18,713 bases of DNA from an uncultured Muribaculaceae bacterium. GTDB taxonomy: Bacteria > Bacteroidota > Bacteroidia > Bacteroidales > Muribaculaceae. The number at the start of each line of letters is the position of its first letter. Position 1 is the stretch's first letter. Under the pieces are notes generated by a model. The model searched no databases and was not told the origin of the DNA. It saw nothing but the letters and a program-made list of their open reading frames with translations. Below are positions 7,456-12,962 of the stretch, piece by piece. A program made the translations under genes and the position numbers. The stretch covers positions 1 to 18,713 of the forward strand of contig CAJTXU010000039.1 of assembly GCA_910584125.1 (NCBI GenBank), in the 5' to 3' direction.

Positions 7456-7923
7456 TCAGAATTCCGTGAACGTCAGAGGCAGCAGCGAGGCCACCGATGG
7501 GAGGACGTATACGCATTCCTCTCCATACAGAAGTACTTCAATCGGCCCGTACAGCTTCTCGTATTCCGCCAGAGCCTGGCGGCAGGCTCCGCACGGGCTG
7601 ATGGGCCGGCCCTGGAACCGGCCGCCGGTCCAGGCCGCCACGGCTATCTTCTTCATGGCCACGCCCGGCTTGACGGCCGACGCATGATAGGCCGCCGTGC
7701 GTTCGGCGCACGTGCCCGAGGGATAGGCGGCGTTCTCCTGGTTGGAGCCTGTGGCCACGCTGCCGTCGGCCATCAGTATCGCCGCCCCCACATGGAAGCG
7801 CGAATAGGGGGCGTAGCTCGTCGCCGTCATCCGCTTGGCCTCGTCGACGAGACGGCGGTCGTCGTCGCTCAGTTCGTCGTAGGCGTATACCTTCACTTCT
7901 GTCTCAAGTCTGATTGTCTTCAT
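7456..7923 (-). CDS. cdd: Cytidine deaminase
   Basis: A 155-residue zinc enzyme that deaminates cytidine and deoxycytidine to uridine and deoxyuridine in pyrimidine salvage. The zinc and catalytic motif is C72-A-E74 in GTCAERTAAYH, with the other zinc ligands C111 and C114 in PCGACRQ. YAPYSRFHVGAAI and NQENAAYPSG are the standard substrate-binding segments. The length fits the small tetrameric class. Its ATG overlaps the stop of the upstream membrane protein gene by the 4-base ATGA, implying coupled translation. Confidence 0.96.
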   Translation of the reverse strand: MKTIRLETEVKVYAYDELSDDDRRLVDEAKRMTATSYAPYSRFHVGAAILMADGSVATGSNQENAAYPSGTCAERTAAYHASAVKPGVAMKKIAVAAWTGGRFQGRPISPCGACRQALAEYEKLYGPIEVLLYGEECVYVLPSVASLLPLTFTEF

Positions 7924-8981
7924 TCTGTAGCTGTGATTTTACTGTTGTTCTCGTTCTTATCCCTATATTCCTTCTCGCGCATCACGTATGCGGCCGAGAA
8001 GAGACCCTCGACGACGAGCTGGACAGCCTGGCAGCTCCACATCACCATCGAGAACGACGCTCCCTCCGTGTCGCTTATGCCGTAGAGCGACAGGGCGAAC
8101 ATCACGGCGAGGTTCCACGGGCCGAGGCCTCCGTTGCTCGGTATTGCCATCGAGAACGAGCCGAACACGAACACCACGAGCCCCGGCACGAGGCCCCATG
8201 CCGAGCCCGGAGCCTCGACGAGCGCCCGCGTGAACGGAAAGGCCTGGAACATCACGTAGGTCTGCATGAAGTAGCAGAACCAGATGCCGATCGTCATCAC
8301 CACGAACCAGCCGCGTCCCCGCATGGTGAATATCACCTTGAACCCGCGCCAGCAGCTGTCGAGGCTGCCGTCCATGCGGCGCACCCAGCTGTATTCGCGC
8401 ATGTAGTGGCACACGAACCAGAAGACGCCTATGGCGGCCGCCACGCCGAGCCACATCAGTTTGTCGTCAAGGATGTGGTGTATGTCACGGCCCACCTGAT
8501 AGTGGGTCATGAACGACATGATGGCCGGATGCGCCACCGTGAGGCAGAGCGCGGCGAGCAGGATCACCACCACCACGTCCGAGCCCCGGTCGCCGAAATC
8601 GGTGCCCACCACCGTCGACAGCGGCACGCGCTCGCTGCGGCTGATGTAGACGCAGCGCCACACCTCGCCCAGACGCGGGAATAGGAGGTTGAGCGCGTAG
8701 GCGCCGAATATCGAGACGCATTCCTTGGTGACCGTCATGCGCCGCACCCCGGCCGCGCGCAGCTGTATGCCCCACCGGATGCCGCGGATCATGTGCGACA
8801 CCGTGGTGATGAGCATCATCACCACCACCCAGGTGAAGTCGCACTCCTCGCGCACCGTGGTCACGATGTCGCGGAAGTGGACCTTGTGGAAAAGCCACAC
8901 CACCAGCATGACCGATATGGCCAACGGCACTGTGTAGTCCAGCGTTTTCCCTGCGATATGGGTAGCTTTCTTGATATTCAT
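7920..8981 (-). CDS. Flippase-like integral membrane protein (LPG synthase TM/YbhN family)
   Basis: A 353-residue polytopic membrane protein of the lysylphosphatidylglycerol synthase transmembrane-domain family (UPF0104/YbhN type), whose members are thought to move or modify lipids. Eight or nine hydrophobic segments are visible, for example TVPLAISVMLVVWLF near the N-terminus, WVVVMMLITTVSHMIRG, VVVVILLAALCLTV, WLGVAAAIGVFWFVC and GLVPGLVVFVFGSFSMAIPS. The characteristic motif PSNGGLGPWNLAV is near residue 280. There is no attached aminoacyl-transferase domain, so lysyl transfer is not expected. ATG 8981 (MNIKKATHIAGKTLDY) is preferred over upstream in-frame starts. It shares a 4-base overlap with cdd and is divergent from the gene at 9172. 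The substrate is unknown. Confidence 0.85.
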   Translation of the reverse strand: MNIKKATHIAGKTLDYTVPLAISVMLVVWLFHKVHFRDIVTTVREECDFTWVVVMMLITTVSHMIRGIRWGIQLRAAGVRRMTVTKECVSIFGAYALNLLFPRLGEVWRCVYISRSERVPLSTVVGTDFGDRGSDVVVVILLAALCLTVAHPAIMSFMTHYQVGRDIHHILDDKLMWLGVAAAIGVFWFVCHYMREYSWVRRMDGSLDSCWRGFKVIFTMRGRGWFVVMTIGIWFCYFMQTYVMFQAFPFTRALVEAPGSAWGLVPGLVVFVFGSFSMAIPSNGGLGPWNLAVMFALSLYGISDTEGASFSMVMWSCQAVQLVVEGLFSAAYVMREKEYRDKNENNSKITATE

Positions 8982-9131
8982 GACTGCTGACTGTTGACGA
9001 CACGGCCCGAACGGAAGCATCGTCTGTCGGAATAACGCGTCTTGTGGCACCTTTTATATAATAGAACACCGTTCGGCACGTCGGGTTCGCTGTCCGATTG
9101 CGGCGGCAGAGGGAGTTTTTTCACCTTATTA

Positions 9132-9163
9132 TTTCATATTGTAGATTTTTATAGCTAATTTTG
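9132..9163 (+). promoter_or_regulatory. Promoter of the membrane protein gene at 9172
   Basis: TAATTTTG (9156-9163) fits TAnnTTTG, with TTTC (9132-9135) 20 bases upstream as a weak -33 box. The transcription start would fall around 9167-9171, almost at the ATG at 9172, which suggests a leaderless or near-leaderless mRNA. Confidence 0.55.
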
Positions 9164-9171
9164 CATCACTT

Positions 9172-9834
9172 ATGAAATTCAGAGAAATCTACAATCCGAA
9201 ACATGTATATGAGGGTTTCTTCGAAACCTATTTCATACGTCCCTATTTCCATCACTACGCCGACTTCTCGGGCAAGGAGTCGATGACGTCATGCTGGAGG
9301 TCGTTGCTGGCATGGCTCATCGTGTCGATGGGCGTGGCGGGCATCATGATGGGCCAGATCGGCCTCATAGGCCCTGAGGCCGGGAAGACGGCGGCCGTCG
9401 TGGTCTGCTCGATATGGGCGGCGGCATCGGTCGTGCCGCTGCTGGCGCTCGTTGCGCGCGCGTCGCACGGCGGTCCGCAGAAGCCGCTCCGGCCCAAGCT
9501 GCTCGGCGTCGACACGTTGCTCGGCGTGAGCTGTCTGCTCTTCTTCCTGCTCGGCCTGCTCATGATGACCACAACGCTCAACTCCGGTTCGCTCAACCCC
9601 AACGCCACCTATACCGAGGAGGAGGATTCGGTGGCCGCCGAGCAGGAGACCGTGGTCGAGGAGCCTATCTTCACCTATCAGGACAAGGCCCCCGACACCG
9701 CCACACACGTCGAGGACACCGTCTCCATCGGCGAGAACGGCGAGGAACTCGCAACCCCCGAGGAAAGCTTCGACCCCACCATCGAGACTCCCGCAGAAGT
9801 CATAATCGACCAGCCGGCCGCCGACTCACTCTGA
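9172..9834 (+). CDS. Three-helix membrane protein with acidic tail, function unknown
   Basis: A 220-residue protein not recognised from any named family. The first 40 residues are soluble and aromatic-rich (IYNPKHVYEGFFETYFIRPY). Three predicted membrane segments follow at about 45-66, 73-95 and 114-134, with a basic loop (SHGGPQKPLRPK) between the second and third. Residues 140-220 form a hydrophilic, strongly acidic tail rich in Glu, Asp, Thr and Pro, likely disordered. ATG 9172 is supported by the promoter just upstream and by the lack of a better in-frame start. The gene stands alone, divergent from the flippase-like gene, and ends before a strong terminator. Confidence 0.82.
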   Translation: MKFREIYNPKHVYEGFFETYFIRPYFHHYADFSGKESMTSCWRSLLAWLIVSMGVAGIMMGQIGLIGPEAGKTAAVVVCSIWAAASVVPLLALVARASHGGPQKPLRPKLLGVDTLLGVSCLLFFLLGLLMMTTTLNSGSLNPNATYTEEEDSVAAEQETVVEEPIFTYQDKAPDTATHVEDTVSIGENGEELATPEESFDPTIETPAEVIIDQPAADSL

Positions 9835-9864
9835 GCCGGCCTGCATTGGCCAGATGATATCACC

Positions 9865-9901
9865 GGGCCTTCGCAACGCGCGTTGCGGAGGCCCCTATTT
9901 T
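9865..9901 (+). terminator. Rho-independent terminator
   Basis: GGGCCTTCGCAAC (9865-9877) pairs with GTTGCGGAGGCCC (9882-9894) around a GCGC loop: 13 base pairs with one G-T wobble, followed by CTATTTT. It lies about 30 bases after the stop of the membrane protein gene. Confidence 0.9.
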
Positions 9902-9986
9902 CATGCCTCGCGACACCTTCCACACCTCCTGTCATAAAACAACAACCTGTAAAATTAAAATTTTTTAAAAAATTTTAATCAAAAAG

Positions 9987-10017
9987 TTTGAAAGTTTAAA
10001 AATTTTGTTTACTTTTG
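9987..10017 (+). promoter_or_regulatory. Strong promoter of a putative ncRNA
   Basis: TTTG (9987-9990), 19 bases, then TACTTTTG (10010-10017) exactly matches the Bacteroidetes promoter consensus. The surrounding sequence is almost pure A/T (9946-10011). Transcription should start near 10021-10024. Confidence 0.75.
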
Positions 10018-10020
10018 CAA

Positions 10021-10390
10021 TCGTATTCCCGCAACGCCTTTCAAGGCATTGCTATTTTCGGTTCCGGGCATTGTCTTCGACATCGGAACAATTGCATTAT
10101 GCGAGGTTATAAAATATAACAATGCCTTTCCATAGCGGAAGGCATAGCATTCTGTAAGTAATAATAAGTATGTTGTTGTTATGATAAAGCCCGCCCGCGA
10201 AGGGCCGGAGTCAGTGAATTATTGATTTGGATTTAAACTTGAATGATTGATTAATAATGCGGATATGGCTTTGAAGTCATGATGGATTCAAAGAGAAAAA
10301 TTGTTTTATTCCATGAGAATATGACGATTTGATTCAACCTAATTTTTTCCCGGAGGGGGCCGATCGCCGAGATTAGCCCCTTTCATTTTT
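10021..10390 (+). ncRNA. Putative structured non-coding RNA, about 370 nt
   Basis: A consensus promoter precedes this stretch and an intrinsic terminator ends it, while the longest ATG-started frame inside is only about 17 codons. The first 130 bases are dense in stem-loops: 10031-10052 (GCAACGCCTT region), 10061-10089 (GTTCCG/CGGAAC), 10094-10125 (GCATT/AATGC enclosing GTTATA/TATAAC) and 10122-10145 (ATGCC/GGCAT). Some of these share bases and cannot form together. The second half is AT-rich and less structured. The size would suit tmRNA or RNase P RNA, but the hallmark sequences of both are missing, and I cannot assign it to 6S RNA or any Rfam family by eye. It could also be a long regulatory leader that terminates early. 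Confidence 0.5.
10354..10390 (+). terminator. Rho-independent terminator of the ncRNA unit
   Basis: AGGGGGC (10354-10360) pairs with GCCCCTT (10376-10382), seven pairs including one wobble, followed by TCATTTTT. Confidence 0.65.
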
Positions 10391-10480
10391 GTGGCCGCCC
10401 GCAACACTCGCCATAACCCGCAAAGCAAGCGGCCAATCTGTCACAAGCAACGACTCATGGTGGTGATTTAACAAATAATC

Positions 10481-10515
10481 AATTATAAACAGCTATTAAT
10501 TAGCTGTTTATAATT
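10481..10515. repeat. Perfect 15-bp AT-rich inverted repeat
   Basis: AATTATAAACAGCTA (10481-10495) and its exact reverse complement (10501-10515) flank a 5-base TTAAT spacer. It follows the ncRNA terminator. It could form a cruciform, bind a dimeric protein or act as a bidirectional terminator; the sequence does not say which. Confidence 0.85.
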
Positions 10516-10576
10516 ACCCAATATTCTTTTCGCATTGCCCGTATAACTTATTACTATCTCCTTCTTACTTATTTTT

Positions 10577-10610
10577 TATGTTTTAAAATTATGTTATAAA
10601 ACATAATTTT
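10577..10610. repeat. Overlapping AT-rich inverted repeats
   Basis: AAAATTATGTT (10585-10595) and AACATAATTTT (10600-10610) are perfect complements around an ATAA loop. A competing pair, TTATGTTTTA (10577-10586) with TAAAACATAA (10597-10606), overlaps it. The two hairpins exclude each other. The downstream arm ends in a T-run, so the shorter hairpin could terminate plus-strand transcripts. Confidence 0.75.
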
Positions 10611-10677
10611 TACATTTATTCACAACTTTTCCAGAACATGGGCGTTATAATGGGTGAAGTTATTTCTAAGTTGAACA

Positions 10678-10818
10678 TGCCGTGATTACGGCAGCCCGGA
10701 GAGCCGAGGCACACCCGACGACGGTCCGCGAGAAAACGGAGTGAACGAAGGGGCGACGTGGTTCCACCGCCAGAAAGGACTGGCGATTCCGGCGAAACAC
10801 TTAAACAGGAAAGTAACT
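10678..10818 (+). promoter_or_regulatory. Structured leader of a small ORF
   Basis: The segment is much more GC-rich than its surroundings and holds stem-loops: TGCCGT-GATT-ACGGCA (10678-10693), a TCCG/CGGA hairpin around 10724-10740, and CGCCAG-AAAGGA-CTGGCG (10768-10785). The last ends 33 bases before the small ORF. An AGGA at about 10807-10810 is well placed as a ribosome binding site. No promoter of the TAnnTTTG type is obvious upstream, so the 5' end is unknown. The leader could be an independent RNA element. Confidence 0.5.
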
Positions 10819-10893
10819 ATGAAACATTTTATCAAAAAAGTGGTTCTGGCGTATTTCGAGAATTGCGCACAGGTTTACACCACGACGAAGTGA
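10819..10893 (+). CDS. Putative 24-residue small protein
   Basis: ATG at 10819 opens a 24-codon frame: MKHFIKKVVLAYFENCAQVY, then TTTK and a TGA. The first 14 residues could form a basic, amphipathic helix (His3, Lys6, Lys7 against Phe4, Ile5, Val8, Val9, Leu10), suggesting association with a membrane or with RNA or protein. One cysteine is at position 16. Support comes from an AGGA 8 bases upstream, the structured leader before it and an intrinsic terminator 37 bases after the stop, so the whole forms a compact transcription unit. A longer overlapping frame in another register looks unlike protein. No homologue is recognised with certainty, and conservation is untested. Confidence 0.5.
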   Translation: MKHFIKKVVLAYFENCAQVYTTTK

Positions 10894-10930
10894 GCGACAC
10901 TTCGCACAGACAAGAAAAGAACCCCCCGTT

Positions 10931-10962
10931 GGAGCCGACGCACCGCGTCCGGCTCCTTTTTT
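10931..10962 (+). terminator. Rho-independent terminator after the small ORF
   Basis: GGAGCCG-ACGC pairs with GCGT-CGGCTCC around an ACC loop, with one bulged C, followed by six T residues (10957-10962). This is one of the strongest terminators in the window. Confidence 0.9.
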
Positions 10963-11015
10963 CACCCAACTGTTAAGACAGGCTGCGCGTGGGTATGCGA
11001 TTTACCGTCCGGAGC

Positions 11016-11411
11016 TGTCGATAAGTTGTCGATAACCCCCGGTTTTTATGTCGAAAACCTTGTTGAAAAGCGGTCGAAAAGTCATGGATAACTAATTTGC
11101 GTTTCGCTTGCCAATGTGCACAACTCTCTTATACAAAACTCTTTCGATATATGCAAACCTATTTTATCAAACGGCGGCCACGAGTTTTCAACCCGTTTTT
11201 TACAGTTTTCGACTCCTTTTTCAACAGTTTTCAACCTCCGTTTGCCGAGAATTTATTAACTTTGCAGTTATCAACAGGGTGTAGACAACAGTCCGCATCG
11301 CGCTGATTTCCAATAACGCGTTTTGTAGACATCTGTTGATAACGGCTGCCGCCGGTTCAATAACTCGGATTTCCAAATTTATGGGCCAAAAGTTATTGTG
11401 GGTTATCGACA
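11016..11411. other. Phased arrays of DnaA-box-like 9-mers; candidate replication origin
   Basis: The 9-mer TTWTCRACA (or its complement TGTYGAWAA) occurs repeatedly. Left array, reverse orientation: 11016, 11027, 11049, 11061, 11072 (one mismatch) and a weak 11083, at steps of 11, 22, 12, 11 and 11. Right array, forward: 11185, weak 11196, 11206, 11218 and 11228, at steps of 10-12. Further exact copies start at 11268 (forward), 11334 (reverse) and 11403 (forward). Steps near one helical turn suggest cooperative binding on one face of the DNA. The motif resembles the DnaA box TTATCCACA but differs consistently at position 6. No protein-coding gene of merit lies inside. Origin function is inference; a repressor or DnaA-titration site is the alternative. 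Confidence 0.5.
11257..11264 (+). promoter_or_regulatory. Possible -7 promoter box upstream of nadA
   Basis: TAACTTTG at 11257-11264 is a consensus -7 box, but no clear -33 TTTG lies 19-21 bases upstream. A transcript from here would have a leader of about 210 nt and would run through part of the repeated-box cluster, so binding there could also control nadA. Confidence 0.4.
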
Positions 11412-11427
11412 GCGTTTGTTGTTGTTG

Positions 11428-11458
11428 ATTTTATTTTTAATTAATTTTTAAATTTAAA
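11428..11458. other. 31-base A/T-only stretch
   Basis: Every base from 11428 to 11458 is A or T, directly after the last repeated box and 21 bases before nadA. An easily melted element in this position is what a DNA-unwinding element would look like next to an origin; it may equally be a promoter-related spacer. Confidence 0.45.
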
Positions 11459-11479
11459 CTAACTTAAGACAAAATAAAA

Positions 11480-12418
11480 ATGGAGGCGAAGAAAGAGGTG
11501 TTGCGCGACGAGATCGCCAGATTGAAGAGGGAGAAGAACGCGCTGATCATGGCGCACTACTACACGCGTGCGGAAATACAGGAGATAGCCGATTTCATAG
11601 GAGACTCGCTGGCGCTGGCCCGCAAGGCCGCGGAGACCGACGCCGACATCATAGTGATGTGCGGCGTGCACTTCATGGGTGAGACGGCCAAGATACTCTG
11701 CCCGGACAAGAAGGTGCTCGTTCCGGACCTCGCGGCCGGATGTTCGCTGGCCGACAGCTGCGACCCCGCGGAGTTCGAGGCCTTCGTCCGCGAGCATCCC
11801 GGATATACGGTGATAAGCTACGTCAACACCTCGGCCGCCGTCAAGGCTCTCACAGACATAGTGGTCACCTCGGGCAACGCCCGTAAGATCGTCGAGTCGC
11901 TGCCGGCCGACGAGAAGATCATCTTCGGTCCCGACCGCAATCTGGGCGGATACATCAACACGGTGACCGGACGCGACATGCTGCTATGGCCCGGAGCGTG
12001 TCACGTGCACGACCGCTTTTCGCTCGAGAAGATCCAGCAGATGCGCAGCGAGCACCCGGGAGCGAAAGTCCTCGTGCATCCGGAGTGCCGCCGTCCGCTC
12101 CAGCTGATAGCCGACAAGGTGGGCTCGACGGCCGCGCTGCTTGACTTCGCCCGCAACGACGACGCCAGCGAATATATAGTCGTCACCGAGAGCGGAATCC
12201 TGTTCGAGATGCGCCGCGCATGTCCCGAAAAGACGTTCCTCGCCGCGCCGGCCGAAGAATCGGAGTGTCAGTGCAACGAATGCGACTACATGAAGCTCAA
12301 CACGCTCGGGAAGGTGGCCCGCGCTCTGCGCGACGAGCAGCCCGAAATCACCGTAGATACAGAGATAGCGGCCCGCGCCATACGCCCCATCGAGAGGATG
12401 CTCGAGCTCAGCAAGTGA
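11480..12418 (+). CDS. nadA: Quinolinate synthase
   Basis: A 312-residue cytoplasmic iron-sulfur enzyme that condenses iminoaspartate with dihydroxyacetone phosphate to make quinolinate, the NAD precursor. It shows the NadA triplicated fold motifs: ALIMAHYYTRAEIQEIADFI near the start, VMCGVHFMGETAKIL and PDLAAGCSLADSC, then YVNTSAAVKA, GPDRNLGGYI and VHPECRRP. The three likely 4Fe-4S ligands are Cys88, Cys203 and Cys268 (the last in CNECDYMKLNTL). Additional cysteines at 263 and 265 lie beside the last ligand, as in several NadA proteins. No nadB or nadC is present in this window. The RNA methyltransferase gene starts 1 base after the stop, so the two are cotranscribed. Confidence 0.95.
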   Translation: MEAKKEVLRDEIARLKREKNALIMAHYYTRAEIQEIADFIGDSLALARKAAETDADIIVMCGVHFMGETAKILCPDKKVLVPDLAAGCSLADSCDPAEFEAFVREHPGYTVISYVNTSAAVKALTDIVVTSGNARKIVESLPADEKIIFGPDRNLGGYINTVTGRDMLLWPGACHVHDRFSLEKIQQMRSEHPGAKVLVHPECRRPLQLIADKVGSTAALLDFARNDDASEYIVVTESGILFEMRRACPEKTFLAAPAEESECQCNECDYMKLNTLGKVARALRDEQPEITVDTEIAARAIRPIERMLELSK

Positions 12419-12419
12419 G

Positions 12420-12962
12420 ATGGACCGCGCCAAGAAGAACATAGTGGAGCTCACGCGCTGCGGTGTCGAGGAATACCGGGCCATGTCGAAGCTGCCGCTT
12501 GCCGTCATGGCCGACAACGTGAGGTCGATGCATAATGTGGGTTCGTTGTTCCGCACCTCCGACGCTTTCCGCGTGGCCGGGATAGTGCTCGCAGGCATCT
12601 CGGGCGTGCCTCCGCATCCCGAGATATCCAAGACTGCGCTCGGCGCCGAGGACTCGGTGGCGTGGAGACACGTGCCCGACGCCGTCGCTGAGACCGCGAG
12701 ACTCATCGACGAGGGCTGGACCGTGTGCGTGCTCGAGCAGACACATAACAGCGTGCCCCTGCAGGATTTCCATGTGGATCCTTCAGGGGCAGGCAAATAT
12801 CTGCTTGTGGTGGGCAATGAGGTCAACGGCGTCGACCAGCGCATCGTCGACATGGCGCATCACGTGCTCGAGATTCCGCAGGAGGGCACCAAGCACTCTC
12901 TAAACGTGGCCGCTTCGGCCGCCATAGCCCTCTTCCACCTCTATGTGGGGCTGAGGTCTTAG
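12420..12962 (+). CDS. SpoU/TrmH-family RNA 2'-O-methyltransferase
   Basis: A 180-residue SPOUT (trefoil-knot) methyltransferase using S-adenosylmethionine to methylate a ribose in tRNA or rRNA. The three family motifs are present: DNVRSMHNVGSLFRTSDAF (about 32-50), LLVVGNEVNGVD, and IPQEGTKHSLNVAASAAIAL near the C-terminus, which form the knot and the cofactor pocket. There is no N-terminal RNA-binding extension as in RlmB, so the exact nucleotide target cannot be stated. It begins 1 base after nadA. Its stop codon overlaps that of the convergent polA by 3 of 4 bases (12959-12962). Confidence 0.9.
   Translation: MDRAKKNIVELTRCGVEEYRAMSKLPLAVMADNVRSMHNVGSLFRTSDAFRVAGIVLAGISGVPPHPEISKTALGAEDSVAWRHVPDAVAETARLIDEGWTVCVLEQTHNSVPLQDFHVDPSGAGKYLLVVGNEVNGVDQRIVDMAHHVLEIPQEGTKHSLNVAASAAIALFHLYVGLRS

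Noticed and set aside
10021..10390. tmRNA or RNase P RNA
   Set aside because: The size fits, but the tRNA-like ends and tag frame of tmRNA and the GAGGAAAGTC core of RNase P RNA are not present.
10758..10976. 72-codon frame overlapping the small ORF
   Set aside because: It reads through the leader stem and the terminator hairpin, which is not expected of a real gene; the 24-codon frame fits the signals better.
11097..11306. 69-codon open frame inside the box cluster
   Set aside because: It consists largely of the repeated boxes read as Phe/Asn codons, has no ribosome binding site and no homology.
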